64,000 nt of DNA, from assembly GCA_000242935.3 (NCBI GenBank), contig CP007053.1:3457001-3521000 (forward strand). The letters run 5' to 3'. Below, piece by piece: positions 27,516 to 36,970 of the stretch. The notes under the pieces are model-generated. The model was not told where the DNA came from and did no database searches. It saw only the letters and a program-made list of their open reading frames with translations. The first letter of the stretch is position 1, and each line of letters starts with the position of its first letter. The translations under genes were made by a program, and so were the position numbers. This DNA is from Opitutaceae bacterium TAV5 (GTDB lineage: Bacteria > Verrucomicrobiota > Verrucomicrobiia > Opitutales > Opitutaceae).

Positions 27516-29282
27516 TCATTCGAACTTCACCCGGTCGCGGCAGAATTTTTCGCAGAGGGAAAGAATTTCGTCGGAGGACTCCATTTTCAGGGCTTTCGCC
27601 GCCAGGCGATGGGCGTCGTCCATGCGCATGGCGCGCACCACGGCCTTCACGGCGGGGAGGAGGGGGGGCGTCATGCTGAGTTCATCCGCACCGAGGCCGA
27701 GGAGCAGGGCGGCGAGCACAGGATCGCCGGCCATCTCGCCGCAGACGCTCACCTTGATGCCGGCGCGATGCGCCTCGTCCACGATGCGGTGCAGGATGCG
27801 CACCACGGCGGGATGCGTAGGCTCGTAGAGGTGCGCGATCCGGTCGTTGAGCCGGTCGATCGCCAGCACGTACTGGATGAGATCGTTGGTCCCGATGCTG
27901 AAAAAATCGCACTCCTTGGCGAGCAGGTCGGCGGTGAGGGCAGCGCTCGGAATCTCGATCATGCTGCCGACTTTCAGCCGTTCGTCGAAGCCGTGTCCCT
28001 CGGCACGGAGTTCGTCCATGCACTGCTTCAGGATTTCATTGGCCTGGCGCACCTCTTCGCAGCCGCTGATCATCGGGTACATCAGGTCGACGCGGCCGTG
28101 CGCGCTGGCCCGGAGGATGGCGCGGAGCTGGGTCTTGAAAATCTCCTGCTTGTCGAGGCTGATGCGGATGGCGCGGTAGCCGAGAAACGGGTTTTCCTCG
28201 CGGGGGGAAAGCAGCGAGCCGGAGACCACCAGCTTGTCGCCGCCGAGGTCCATGGTGCGGATGACCACGGGCGCGGGCGCGAGGGTTTCGACGACTTCGC
28301 GGTAGGCGGCGTATTGTTCTTCTTCGGGGGGCGCGGTGCCGGCGTTGAGGTAGAGGAACTCGGTGCGATAGAGGCCGACGCCTTCGGCATGGAATTCGCG
28401 AACGAGGCCGGTTTCGTCGCTGTTCTCGATGTTGGCGCGCAGGGGCACGGCGACGCCGTCGAGCGTGACGGAGGGGAGGCGGGCGGCCTCGAACAGGCGC
28501 TGCTCGTAGCTTTTTTTCTGGAGCTGGAGCTGGCCGTAACGGAAGAGAGTCTTTTCCGACGGGTTGACGATGACGAGGCCATCATAGCCGTCGACAAGGA
28601 TGATGTCGCCGCTGCGGATGCGGCTGGTGAGGTCGCGCGAGCCGACGACGGCGGGCACGCGCATGGAGCGGGCCACGATGACAGCGTGGCTGGTCTTGCT
28701 GCCGCTGTCGGTGACGATGGCGAGCGCCTGGGAGCGGTCGATGCCGGCGGCGTCGGAGGGGGAAATGTCGGTGGCGACGACGATGCGCTTCTCGACGAGC
28801 TGGCTGAGCGTCTGGGCGGTGCGCCCGAGGAGGTTGTTGAGCAGACGCTGGGCGACGTCACGGATATCGGCGGCGCGTTCGCGGAGGTATTCGTCGTCGA
28901 TCTCGGCAAAGGCCTTGATGTAGCGCTGGGCGACGCGGTTGAAGCAGGACTCGATGTTCTGGCCGGTCTTCTCGAAGTCGCGGACGGTTTCGGTGATGAG
29001 GGCCTGGTCTTCGAGGACGAGGAGGTGGGCGTCGAAAATGCGGGCTTCGTCGGGTCCGAGGTTTTTTTCGACCTGCTCCCGGGTTTTCTGGATGTGCTGG
29101 CGGGTGGTGACGAGGGCATGCTCGAAGCGGGCGACTTCGGCGGCATGTTTGTCCGGCTCGACATCGTAGCAGGGGACTTCGACGTCGTTCTTGATATAGA
29201 TAAAAGCAGGTCCATACGCGATGCCTTGCGAGGCAGCGATGCCTGGCACGGTGTACTCGGTTGGACTGCTCTCGGAAGTCAT
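27516..29282 (-). CDS. ptsI: Phosphoenolpyruvate-protein phosphotransferase (PTS enzyme I)
   Basis: A 588-residue enzyme I, which takes phosphate from phosphoenolpyruvate and passes it to HPr. The N-terminal domain begins YTVPGIAASQGIAYGPAF, the active-site His is in SGSKTSHAVIVARSMRVP, the PEP barrel carries GVGLYRTEFLYL and PREENPFLGYRAIR, and the catalytic Cys region is KVSVCGEMAGDP. The length is normal. The frame is open much further upstream (to 29732), but the ATG at 29282 starts the family sequence. No HPr or enzyme II gene is visible nearby, so a regulatory PTS or a distant sugar PTS is equally possible. Confidence 0.94.
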   Translation of the reverse strand: MTSESSPTEYTVPGIAASQGIAYGPAFIYIKNDVEVPCYDVEPDKHAAEVARFEHALVTTRQHIQKTREQVEKNLGPDEARIFDAHLLVLEDQALITETVRDFEKTGQNIESCFNRVAQRYIKAFAEIDDEYLRERAADIRDVAQRLLNNLLGRTAQTLSQLVEKRIVVATDISPSDAAGIDRSQALAIVTDSGSKTSHAVIVARSMRVPAVVGSRDLTSRIRSGDIILVDGYDGLVIVNPSEKTLFRYGQLQLQKKSYEQRLFEAARLPSVTLDGVAVPLRANIENSDETGLVREFHAEGVGLYRTEFLYLNAGTAPPEEEQYAAYREVVETLAPAPVVIRTMDLGGDKLVVSGSLLSPREENPFLGYRAIRISLDKQEIFKTQLRAILRASAHGRVDLMYPMISGCEEVRQANEILKQCMDELRAEGHGFDERLKVGSMIEIPSAALTADLLAKECDFFSIGTNDLIQYVLAIDRLNDRIAHLYEPTHPAVVRILHRIVDEAHRAGIKVSVCGEMAGDPVLAALLLGLGADELSMTPPLLPAVKAVVRAMRMDDAHRLAAKALKMESSDEILSLCEKFCRDRVKFE

Positions 29283-29527
29283 GCGGCGGGTGCTTCCGCC
29301 GGCGGCGCCGGGCCGCCAGTCGCAAGCACGGCAAATCACGCGGGCGCGGAGGCGGGCGGTCAATACGGTTTTCCGGATGCACGGGGTGGAGGAGGCCCGG
29401 AAAGAGCGGTTTTGTGCTGGCCGCGGAGAGGAGGGGGCGTGCGGGGAACGGCCGGGACGAACGGGGCGGGGGACGGTCGAGGTTGTGATGGTCTCGGAGG
29501 ATTTTTTTCTCCAGAGGTTTGGGCACC

Positions 29528-30649
29528 ATGCCGTTGTCATCACTTTCCGGATCTGTTTCCGCCGCACTGCCCCCGCCTTCACCGCTGCCGCCGGCAGCCG
29601 GGGGGGCGGCGCTGGTGACGGGCGGGACGGGGTTTCTCGGACGGCGTCTGGTGGAGCGCCTGCTGGCGGCGGGCCGTCCGGTGACGGTGCTCGCGCGAAC
29701 GCCGGCGCCGGATCTGGAGGCGTGCGGGGCAAAATTTGTGCGCGCGTCGCTCGACGATGCGGCGGCGGTGGCCGGGGCGTGCCGCGGGGCGGAGACGGTT
29801 TTCCATGTGGCGGCGCGCGTGGGCGTGTGGGGGCGTTACGAGGATTTTTACAGGACCAACGTGCTCGGCACGCGGGCGTTGCTGGAGGGTTGCCGGCGGC
29901 ACGGGGTGCGGCGGCTGGTTTATACGAGCACGCCGAGCGTGGTGTACAACGGCCGCGATCTGGCCGGCGCGGACGAATCGCTGACGTTGACGGAGGCGTG
30001 CCCGAGCCCGTACCCGCTGACCAAGGCCCTTGCCGAACGCGAGGTGTGCGCGGCGAGCGCGGCGGGGCAGGAAGCCGGGCATGCGCTGCGCACGGTGGCG
30101 CTGCGGCCGCATCTGATCTGGGGCGTGGGTGACCCGCACCTGGTGCCGCGCGTGCTGGAGCGGGCGCGGGCGGGGCGGCTGCGGATCATCGGCGACGGGC
30201 GCAACCGCGTGGACATGGTGCATATCGAAAATGCGGTCGATGCGCATGTGCTGGCGGAGCGCGCGCTGGCGGAGGCCGGCGGCGCGGCGGGGGCGGGGCA
30301 GGGGAGCGCGGCGGGCAAGGCGTATTTCGTGACGAACGGCGAACCGGTCTTTTTGTGGGACTGGATCAACGGCCTGCTCACGGCGCTGGGCGAGCCGCCG
30401 GTGCGGCGGCGGGTGTCGTTGCGCGCGGCGTCGGCGATCGGCGCCGTATGCGAGACGGCGTGGCGGGTGCTGCGGAAGCGAGGGGAGCCGCCGATGACGC
30501 GCTTCGTGGCGGCGGAGCTGGCGAAGGACCACTGGTTTTCGATCGAGGCGGCGCGGCGCGATCTGGGTTATGCGCCGCGCATCAGCATGGCGACAGGGAC
30601 AGCAGAACTGGTGGCGTGGCTGAAAGAGCAGGCGACGCGGCGCGCGTGA
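29528..30649 (+). CDS. NAD-dependent epimerase/dehydratase (3-beta-HSD-like)
   Basis: A 373-residue extended short-chain dehydrogenase. The Rossmann motif is ALVTGGTGFLGRRLVERLL near residue 30, followed by FHVAARVGVWGRYEDFY, and the catalytic Tyr-Lys pair is in SPYPLTKALAEREV. The signature and HLIWGVGDPHLVPR fit the 3-beta-hydroxysteroid dehydrogenase/isomerase-like branch, whose bacterial members act on sterol-like or sugar-nucleotide substrates. The ATG at 29528 has AGAGG about 10 bases upstream. A Pro/Ala-rich leader of 25 residues precedes the fold. It is divergent from ptsI. Confidence 0.82.
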   Translation: MPLSSLSGSVSAALPPPSPLPPAAGGAALVTGGTGFLGRRLVERLLAAGRPVTVLARTPAPDLEACGAKFVRASLDDAAAVAGACRGAETVFHVAARVGVWGRYEDFYRTNVLGTRALLEGCRRHGVRRLVYTSTPSVVYNGRDLAGADESLTLTEACPSPYPLTKALAEREVCAASAAGQEAGHALRTVALRPHLIWGVGDPHLVPRVLERARAGRLRIIGDGRNRVDMVHIENAVDAHVLAERALAEAGGAAGAGQGSAAGKAYFVTNGEPVFLWDWINGLLTALGEPPVRRRVSLRAASAIGAVCETAWRVLRKRGEPPMTRFVAAELAKDHWFSIEAARRDLGYAPRISMATGTAELVAWLKEQATRRA

Positions 30650-30653
30650 AGGC

Positions 30654-30675
30654 GCGACGGTTTTCAGGCCGTCGC
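30654..30675. terminator. Hairpin between convergent genes, possible terminator
   Basis: GCGACGG (30654-30660) pairs with CCGTCGC (30669-30675) around TTTTCAGG. It lies between the convergent epimerase and ogt genes. The T-tract after the stem is poor, so termination is only a suggestion. Confidence 0.4.
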
Positions 30676-30686
30676 TCCTTCGATTC

Positions 30687-31202
30687 TCACACACCGTTGC
30701 CCGCCAGAAAATCCGACGCCCATGGCTCCACGCCTTCGTGGGCGAGGAGCCGGCGCTTGGCGTCTTCGCCGAACGCGAAGCCCGTCAGCGAGCCGTCCGT
30801 GCCGATCACGCGATGGCAGGGGACGATCAGGGCGATCGGATTGGTCCCGTTGGCCCGGCCGATGGCCCGGGCCGAGGAGTGGAGCGCGCGGGCCAGGTCG
30901 CCGTAGCTGCGGGTTTCACCGAATGGAATCGCCCGCAACGCCTCCCATACGCGAAGTTGGAACGGGGAACCTTGCGGCGCGAGGGTGAGGTCGAAGGTCC
31001 GGCGGCTTCCGGCGAAGTACTCCTCGACCTGTTCGCGCGCCGTGCGCAAGCGGACGGCGTCGCGCATCGGCGGCTCGTTGCGGGAACGCGTTTGCAGGGC
31101 GTGAACGTCGCCAAAGGCAGTGGCAACGATGGTGCCGTATTCATCGGCCGCGATGGAGAAGTCGCCAAGGGGGATAGAAAAGGTATCGTAGTAAGATTTC
31201 AT
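30687..31202 (-). CDS. ogt: Methylated-DNA-protein cysteine methyltransferase
   Basis: A 171-residue O6-alkylguanine repair protein. The suicide Cys is in IALIVPCHRVIG, and the helix-turn-helix segment reads SYGDLARALHSSARAIGRANG. The N-terminal domain (FSIPLGDFSIAADEYGTIVA) is of the Ogt type. It takes alkyl groups irreversibly from O6-methylguanine. It lies directly downstream of the Ada-AlkA gene on the same strand, separated by an inverted-repeat element; together they make an alkylation-repair pair in which the methyltransferase function is a separate protein. Confidence 0.93.
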   Translation of the reverse strand: MKSYYDTFSIPLGDFSIAADEYGTIVATAFGDVHALQTRSRNEPPMRDAVRLRTAREQVEEYFAGSRRTFDLTLAPQGSPFQLRVWEALRAIPFGETRSYGDLARALHSSARAIGRANGTNPIALIVPCHRVIGTDGSLTGFAFGEDAKRRLLAHEGVEPWASDFLAGNGV

Positions 31203-31236
31203 GACAAATGAAGAGAGGCGGGGAGAATCAGATGAA

Positions 31237-31354
31237 GAATGGCCACAAAAAGCACAAAAAAAACACGCCGCGCATGAAGTCCTCCATCGCGCTTACAAGC
31301 GCGCGGGAGATTCACGCCGGACAAGGAGATTTTTTGTGCTTTTTGTGGCCATTC
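31237..31354. repeat. Long inverted repeat (GGCCACAAAAAGCAC type)
   Basis: Perfect 25-base arms: 31237-31261 beginning GAATGGCCACAAAAAGCAC, and the complement at 31330-31354 ending TTTTTGTGGCCATTC. The spacer carries a smaller palindrome around GCGCTTACAAGCGC. It fills the gap between ada-alkA and ogt and overlaps the last two bases of the former. In RNA it is a long A/U-flanked stem that could separate expression of the two repair genes. Confidence 0.88.
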
Positions 31355-32807
31355 ATTCCGGATCGGGTTGCAAGGATTGCCAGAGGTGGGCGGTGGCGAG
31401 GCTGCGGTGCGGTGAAAACACCGACATCAGCCGCCGGGCGGCGTCGATATCGGGGCGGGTTTCGAGACCGAACAACGCGACGAGCCCGCTGGTGACGCCG
31501 GTGTCACCCCAGGGCACGCAGTCGGCAAAACCGAGCGAGCGCATCATGAGGTAGTTGACTGACCACGGGCCGAGCCCGCGTATTGCGAGCAGGGTGCGCT
31601 CGGCGCGCGTGGCGGAGAGATGACGCAAGCCATCGAGATCGAGCTTGCCGGCGGCGACGAGTCGGGCGGCGTTGATGAGGTAATCCGCTTTCTGGCGCGA
31701 GAACTTGAACGCGAGCAACACCTCCGGTTCGAGTGCGGCGAGGGCTGCGGGCGTCGGCAAGGCGACGAGACCTTCGCCGGCCGGCTCTCCTGTGTGGAGA
31801 GCGAGGCGCTGGCGAAGCTGGAAGGCGAAGGGGAGGTTGATCTGTTGGCCGATGATCGCCCACAGGAGCCCGTCGAAAACCGAAAATGTCTGCACGAGCC
31901 GCAGGCCCTCGCGGCCCTTGACGAGCCGGGTGAACCCGAGCCGCCGGGCAAGGCGGGAGAATCCGGCGGCGTCCTGCGCGAGGCCGAGCAGCCGGGTGAC
32001 GAGGGTGTGCGCCTCGCGGGCGGGGCCACGCGAGAGCGTCACGCGCACGGTGGCCGCGCCGCTGCTGCCACCGGTGTCGGAAAACTGCAGCGTGAGCAAC
32101 GCGGGGGCGCCGTCCAGGCGGATGGCGGCGGTGAAGGTGTCAGCCTCGAGTTTTTCGGTGACACCGTACGGGTCGCGCCCGAGCGTGCGCCAGAGCCGGG
32201 CGACCGGGTAGCCGGCGGGCAGCGTGAGGGTAAAACTGCGGGCATCGGGCGAGCCGAGTTCGCGAAACGCGGCGGGGGTGAGGCCGTTGAACTGACGGAA
32301 ATGATCGTGAAACGAGGATTGCGATTCGAAGCCGACGGATCTGGCCACGTCGAGCAGCGGGGCATCGCCGGCGGCGAGCAGCGCGTTCCGGGCGGCGTCG
32401 ATCCGGGCATGCAATAACAAATCGGCGGGCGTGGTGTGGTAGTGCTGGCGAAGCAGTTCGAAGACGCGTGTCGTGCCGAATCCGGAGCGCCGGACGATGG
32501 CGCGCGCATCGGGAAACGCCTGTGGCGCGGCGCGCACTTCCGCGACGAGCGCCTCGACGGTTTCGAGCACGGGATCGGCGCCGCGTTCGAAATCGTCGGG
32601 GTGGCATTTTTTGCACGGACGCAATCCGACCTCGCGCGCCGCCTCGCACGTGGGAAAAAAGCGGATGTTTTCGGGTTTCGGTTTGCGGGCCTTGCAGGAG
32701 GGCAGGCAGTAGATGCCGGTGGTGAGCACGCCCGTAAAAAACCGTCCGTTATAATCCGGATCGGAGGCGAGGAATCGCTCGTACATCTGCGCATGGCTCA
32801 TTCGCAT
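31353..32807 (-). CDS. Ada-type metal-binding/AraC regulator fused to AlkA DNA glycosylase
   Basis: A 484-residue fusion. Residues 1-80 are the Ada zinc domain with four cysteines (GIYCLPSCKARKP, then RPCKKC), whose first Cys accepts methyl phosphotriester methyl groups. An AraC-type helix-turn-helix follows (PLLDVARSVGFESQSSFHDHFRQFNG). From about 195 to the end is an AlkA-type 3-methyladenine DNA glycosylase with the HhH motif LLAIRGLGPWSVNYLMMRSLG and the catalytic Asp in PWGDTGV. It lacks the methyltransferase domain of E. coli Ada; ogt next door supplies that. Starts at 32807 or 32801 are both possible. It would detect alkylation damage, activate repair genes and excise bases. Confidence 0.9.
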   Translation of the reverse strand: MRMSHAQMYERFLASDPDYNGRFFTGVLTTGIYCLPSCKARKPKPENIRFFPTCEAAREVGLRPCKKCHPDDFERGADPVLETVEALVAEVRAAPQAFPDARAIVRRSGFGTTRVFELLRQHYHTTPADLLLHARIDAARNALLAAGDAPLLDVARSVGFESQSSFHDHFRQFNGLTPAAFRELGSPDARSFTLTLPAGYPVARLWRTLGRDPYGVTEKLEADTFTAAIRLDGAPALLTLQFSDTGGSSGAATVRVTLSRGPAREAHTLVTRLLGLAQDAAGFSRLARRLGFTRLVKGREGLRLVQTFSVFDGLLWAIIGQQINLPFAFQLRQRLALHTGEPAGEGLVALPTPAALAALEPEVLLAFKFSRQKADYLINAARLVAAGKLDLDGLRHLSATRAERTLLAIRGLGPWSVNYLMMRSLGFADCVPWGDTGVTSGLVALFGLETRPDIDAARRLMSVFSPHRSLATAHLWQSLQPDPE

Positions 32808-32882
32808 GCCGACACGGTAGCACATCGGCGGCCGGTCTGTCGTCCGGAGAATTTCGGAGCAATTTTGATTCGATAATGGCGA

Positions 32883-34019
32883 ATGGTGATCATTTCCTGT
32901 CTGTTCTCCGTGCCCAAAAAGGTGAACAAGCCCCCGATGCCAGCCAAACCCATCAACCCGGCGATCACCATGCGCCACCTCGCCGACGCAGCGGGGGTTT
33001 CCAAGATGACGGTTTCATTGGCCCTGCGCGGCCATCACAAAATCTCCGAAGCCACTCGCATGCGTATTTGCAATCTCGCGGAAAAGATGGGCTACCGGCC
33101 CAATCCGTTTGTGCAGACGCTGATGGCCAACCTGCGCGTCACACGCCCGGCGAGCTATCATTCGACCATTGCATGGATCACGGCCTTTCCCACGCGCGAC
33201 GGCTGGAGGCGGCATCGGGTCCACAGGCTTTATTACGAGGGAGCGACCGCGCGCGCCGCTGCGCTAGGTTACAAGATCGAGGAGTTTTGGTCGCTGGAAC
33301 CGGGCATGAGCGGAGCCGCCTTGAGCCGCATCCTGCGCATGCGCGGCATCCGTGGCCTGGTGGTGCCGCCGGTGGGCACTCCCGGCACGCGGCTGGACAT
33401 CAAATGGGAAGATTTTTCGTGCGCCACCATCGGATACAGCTTCATGACGCCGCGCCTCCACCGCTCCGCCGCCAATCTGCACGATGCGATGTGGCGCGCC
33501 CTCGACGAGTGCCGGCTGCGTGGTATCAGGCGCATTGGCTTCGCGACGCCGGCCGACACAGACAATCGTGTCAACCATAGCTGGCTTGCCACGTTTCTGG
33601 CCTGGCAAAAGTTCGCCCCGGCAAAGGACCACCTGCCTGTGATCCACACATCGAAGCCATTGGAAGACATGTTGCCCGCATGGTTGGAACGATATCGTCC
33701 GGAGGTGATCATCAGCCCGAATACCGAGTTTCTGAATTGGCTGCCTGCCTTGGGAAAACGCGTGCCAAAAGACATTGGCTTTGTGACGCTGAGTCATCCC
33801 GCGGAGAATTCCTCCACGATCAGCATCAGTGGTATCAGCCAGAACGATTTTTATATTGGCGAGGCGGCGGTCGATCTCGTGGTTTCACAACTTCAGCACA
33901 ATGAGACCGGGGTCCCGGCGCGCCCGCGGATCGTGTTGACGGAAGGGTCGTGGGTGGATGGCAAGACGCTGCCGCCGCGCATCCCTGCCGAAGCCGCGCC
34001 GCCCGCTGCCCAAGCCTGA
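32883..34019 (+). CDS. LacI family transcriptional regulator
   Basis: A 378-residue regulator. The DNA-binding domain is MRHLADAAGVSKMTVSLALRGHHKISEATRMRI, with the hinge NLAEKMGYRPNPFVQTLMANLR. A periplasmic-binding-like sensor domain follows (GIRGLVVPPVG, GIRRIGFATPADTDNR, EVIISPN). The Ala/Pro tail is non-conserved. A later start at 32937 (MPAKP) would remove a leader of 18 residues. It is divergent from ada-alkA. It is the LacI gene nearest to the class 2 palindromes at 36985 and 41269 and is their most likely binder, by position only. Confidence 0.9.
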   Translation: MVIISCLFSVPKKVNKPPMPAKPINPAITMRHLADAAGVSKMTVSLALRGHHKISEATRMRICNLAEKMGYRPNPFVQTLMANLRVTRPASYHSTIAWITAFPTRDGWRRHRVHRLYYEGATARAAALGYKIEEFWSLEPGMSGAALSRILRMRGIRGLVVPPVGTPGTRLDIKWEDFSCATIGYSFMTPRLHRSAANLHDAMWRALDECRLRGIRRIGFATPADTDNRVNHSWLATFLAWQKFAPAKDHLPVIHTSKPLEDMLPAWLERYRPEVIISPNTEFLNWLPALGKRVPKDIGFVTLSHPAENSSTISISGISQNDFYIGEAAVDLVVSQLQHNETGVPARPRIVLTEGSWVDGKTLPPRIPAEAAPPAAQA

Positions 34020-34031
34020 CGCATTCGCCCG

Positions 34032-34207
34032 TCACGTCCAGGCCATGCGACCGTATTTGGGCGGTGTCGTCCCGAAACGCTTCCGGAAACACCGATGGAA
34101 GCCCGGCAGATCCCTGGACCCGCCGGCGAGGCATACCTCCAGTACACTCCGCTCAGCGAATTGTCGCGCCAGAGTACCGCCGCCGTGCGCAGTCGCTGCT
34201 CCATCAA
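34032..34207 (-). pseudogene. Remnant of an AraC family regulator, frameshifted
   Basis: Two adjacent minus-strand frames give the end of an AraC helix-turn-helix domain when joined. From 34207, one frame reads MEQRLRTAAVLWRDNSLS; then, after a one-base shift, the next frame reads VLEVCLAGGSRDLPGFHRCF and ends RKRFGTTPPKYGR. This is the normal order of the second HTH in AraC proteins (RLRxAAxLL ... GFRDxxxFxRxFRKRFGTTPxxYR). A stop lies just upstream of the first frame, and no N-terminal domain is visible. The fragment is therefore a decayed gene end, placed between the LacI gene and the pseudopilin operon. Confidence 0.65.
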
Positions 34208-34266
34208 TCAGCCTTGAGCAATCCGGGTGGGAGGAGGGAGGGCGGGCCGACGTGCTCCGGGTCAAC

Positions 34267-34995
34267 TCACGGCGCGGGGGCGTGATAGTCGTTGTTGTTG
34301 TAAGAGTAGAAGGAGATGAGGTTTTCGCCCTTCACCCAGCGCACGGAGCCGTCGGCGCGAGCGGCGTTCTGGCCCTGCACCGTGGACGCGCCGGTGTCGG
34401 GGTCGGAGTGACCGTGGAAACGACCGCCGGTCAGGGTGGTCACGCAGGTCCAGAGCGGGAAGCGCGCGGGCACCTGCTCGATTTTCTGGAGCGTGGTGGA
34501 GTCGAGGTTGTAGCCGGTTACGACCGCGGACTTGAGGGGGAGGTTGGCCCAGTAGGCATAGGTCGTGTAGTTGCCGAGGACGGGGGTGTAATTCGAGGAC
34601 TCATGGTTGCGCCAGTTCTTCAGCGGGCCGGGGCAATACATGATCGGATACTTGGTCGCGGTGCCGCCGAGGTAGGGGCGAAACTCCTCGTTCCAGTCGG
34701 CGGTGACAAAGGCGTGCGGCGCCTTGTGCGACACCGTGCCTCGCGGGCGGGCGGGGATGGTTCCCCTGTTGTCTTGCGCGAAGGCGACGGTGGCGAGGGC
34801 GAGCTGGCGGAGGTTGCTCGCACAGGTGGCCCTGGCCGCGGTCTCGCGGACCTTGGCGACGGTGGGGAGAATGATGGCCGCAAGGATGCCGATGATGGCG
34901 ATGACGGTCAGCAACTCGATCAGGGTGAAGGCGGCGCGCCACCGCCGCCGCTGCGTTCCGGCATAGGGGAGGATGTGAGGTAGTTGCGGGTTCAT
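34267..34995 (-). CDS. Type II pseudopilin-like protein
   Basis: A 242-residue protein with the prepilin signal [20 protein letters not shown] from about residue 20. The leader is Arg-rich (QRRRWR). The C-terminal part has [14 protein letters not shown] and [17 protein letters not shown], a form of the H-X9-DG end found in DUF1559-like pseudopilins. It is expected to be processed by prepilin peptidase and anchored in the inner membrane. The ATG at 34995 is preferred to an upstream TTG that overlaps the preceding gene. It is the last gene of the four-gene operon that begins with the cassette protein A-like gene at 41172. Confidence 0.85.
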   Translation of the reverse strand: MNPQLPHILPYAGTQRRRWRAAFTLIELLTVIAIIGILAAIILPTVAKVRETAARATCASNLRQLALATVAFAQDNRGTIPARPRGTVSHKAPHAFVTADWNEEFRPYLGGTATKYPIMYCPGPLKNWRNHESSNYTPVLGNYTTYAYWANLPLKSAVVTGYNLDSTTLQKIEQVPARFPLWTCVTTLTGGRFHGHSDPDTGASTVQGQNAARADGSVRWVKGENLISFYSYNNNDYHAPAP

Positions 34996-35033
34996 TGAGG
35001 TGACGGTTTTTAAGGTAAAAAGACGGGGCGCCT

Positions 35034-36911
35034 TCAATCACGGCTGCCACGGCGGCGGATACCCAGCGCACAGAGCGCGGCCAGCCCGGTGAACACAGCC
35101 CAGGTCGAGGGCTCGGGGACCAGCGACAGCGTGAGGTCGTTGCCGTTGTAGTGCAGGAAAAAATCATACGAGCCGGTGTTGTTGGTCAGGGTAAGCGCGT
35201 TGCTCGCGCCGAACGCCTCGCCGTTGATCGTGGCGAAGGTACCCGAGATGGACGAGAAGCCGTCTATCAGCGTGAAGCCGGCGACCGGGGTGAAGTCGGC
35301 GGCGAGCGTCAGGCTCAGGTTGGCGCTGTCGCCAAGGGTGAGTATGCCGGTAAAGTCCAGCGAATTGAAAGCTCCGTCCAGGGTGGCGCTGAACTCGGTG
35401 TTGATCGTGGCGGCCGCGACGTTGTCGAAGACGCCGCCGGCATGGGCGAAGGTGCCCACGGTCAGGGTCGCCACGTTGCGCAGCGTGCCGCCCGTCTGGT
35501 TGAAGGTGTCCACCGTGACAGTGCCCCCGGTCAGGTCGAGCACGCCGCCGCTCAGGTTGACGGTGGAGGTGACATTGGTGCCTTCGGTCAGATTGCCGCC
35601 GATCGCGAGCACGCCCCCGGCAAGGTTAAGCGTCGCGTTGACCTCGCCGGCATTCGCGCGGCGGCCCAAAATCAGGTTTGTATCCACCTGGACGTTCGCT
35701 GTCCCTGAGATATCGAGAACACCCACGGTCGCGGTGGGCGAGCCTCCGCCGGAATCCGCCACCCAGATTTCACCGGCCTTGAAGGTGCCTCCGGTGATTT
35801 CCAGGTGCCCCGCCACAGTGCCATTGGCGTGGCCTTGACCAGAAGCACCTTGCTTCCGTCCGACGACGACCAGGGTCGCGTCGATATTTCCGTCCCCGAT
35901 GATCAGCTTCGATGTGAAGGTGATGTTGTTCCCGGCCGTGCCCGATACACCATTCACCGCCGAGCCGATCAGCAGGGTGCCCACACGCGCGTCAACCGAG
36001 CCCGCGCTGAAATCCGCCGTGGACGTGTAGCTGCCGGCAGTCGGGTTGTAAGCCCCGGTCAAGGCGCCGATCGACAGATCGGCCCGGGAATCTCCGCCCG
36101 CACTGCCACGAACCGTGAGCGTCGGGATTTCCGCCGCGGAAGCATTGGCCGCCCCGGAGTTCGCGGCCCGGAATGTGACAAGTCCCGGGGACCGGCCTGA
36201 GGCAAAAGCGATGGTGTCCACGTTCAGTTCCGTGCTGCTTCCCAAATACAGTCTGTTGCTCTGGACGGTATTCCATGCGCCATAGGTTCCCGAGCCGCCG
36301 CCGGTCAGGGTGGAGGCGGTAATCGTGCTGTTGCCGGCCAGGTAAACAGTGCCGGAGCCGCCGCTGCTGCCGATGGTGGTGCTGCCGTAATTGAACGCAT
36401 TCACTGTGGCGGTGAAGGTTGCGAGGTACGACAGGTCCAGCACGGCGGCGGGATTGCCGCCGCTGCCCGTCGCGTTGTTGGTCACCGTGAAAGTCGCGGC
36501 GCTGTCGTTGATCGCCAGGGAGCCCGCGCCGGTGAACGCCGCCCGGGTCTGGAGACTTGAATTGCCACTCTGTCCTCCCACCAGAAACGCACCGCCCACG
36601 GTGAGCGTGTGACCGGCGCCGATTTCGGTAACGTGCCAGTTCGAGGTGTGGTTCCAGGTCAGGGAATTGATCGTGAAATCTTCGTCCACGATGTTGCTCA
36701 CCGTGGTCGCGTTCGCGGTCGTGCCGGTCGCACCGAACGTCACCGCTGTGCCGGCCGGCGTGGCGTCGGTGCTCCAGTTGGCAAAATCCGACGCCGACCA
36801 GCTCAGGTCGGAAGACGCGCCTGCGTCCCAGACCGTCTGGCCAAGGCCGACAACGGCGGAACCGGGCAAACAAGGAAGCAGGAGAGAAACAAACAACGGG
36901 AGCTTTTTCAT
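35034..36911 (-). CDS. Large PEP-CTERM protein with autotransporter-like beta-helix
   Basis: A 625-residue secreted protein. Signal peptide 1-25 ([18 protein letters not shown]). The central part is a long series of Gly/Thr/Asn/Ser-rich strands ([40 protein letters not shown]), characteristic of autotransporter-like parallel beta-helices. The C-terminus is a PEP-CTERM signal: [20 protein letters not shown] then RRRGSRD. It is probably displayed at the cell surface or matrix and may bind polysaccharide. In the mRNA a run of nine C (36919-36927) occupies the place where a ribosome binding site would be. The class 2 palindrome 36985-37000 lies 74 bases upstream of the start. Confidence 0.85.
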   Translation of the reverse strand: MKKLPLFVSLLLPCLPGSAVVGLGQTVWDAGASSDLSWSASDFANWSTDATPAGTAVTFGATGTTANATTVSNIVDEDFTINSLTWNHTSNWHVTEIGAGHTLTVGGAFLVGGQSGNSSLQTRAAFTGAGSLAINDSAATFTVTNNATGSGGNPAAVLDLSYLATFTATVNAFNYGSTTIGSSGGSGTVYLAGNSTITASTLTGGGSGTYGAWNTVQSNRLYLGSSTELNVDTIAFASGRSPGLVTFRAANSGAANASAAEIPTLTVRGSAGGDSRADLSIGALTGAYNPTAGSYTSTADFSAGSVDARVGTLLIGSAVNGVSGTAGNNITFTSKLIIGDGNIDATLVVVGRKQGASGQGHANGTVAGHLEITGGTFKAGEIWVADSGGGSPTATVGVLDISGTANVQVDTNLILGRRANAGEVNATLNLAGGVLAIGGNLTEGTNVTSTVNLSGGVLDLTGGTVTVDTFNQTGGTLRNVATLTVGTFAHAGGVFDNVAAATINTEFSATLDGAFNSLDFTGILTLGDSANLSLTLAADFTPVAGFTLIDGFSSISGTFATINGEAFGASNALTLTNNTGSYDFFLHYNGNDLTLSLVPEPSTWAVFTGLAALCALGIRRRGSRD

Positions 36912-36970
36912 GCGGAACGGGGGGGGGAGGATTGCGGTTGTATTCAGGTTGCGAGAACCGCACAGGCGGC

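Noticed and set aside
27420-29618. A 732-codon plus-strand open frame opposite ptsI
   Set aside because: It is the antisense of a clear PTS enzyme I gene. Its Gly/Ala/Asp/Val-rich composition is that of a high-GC shadow frame.
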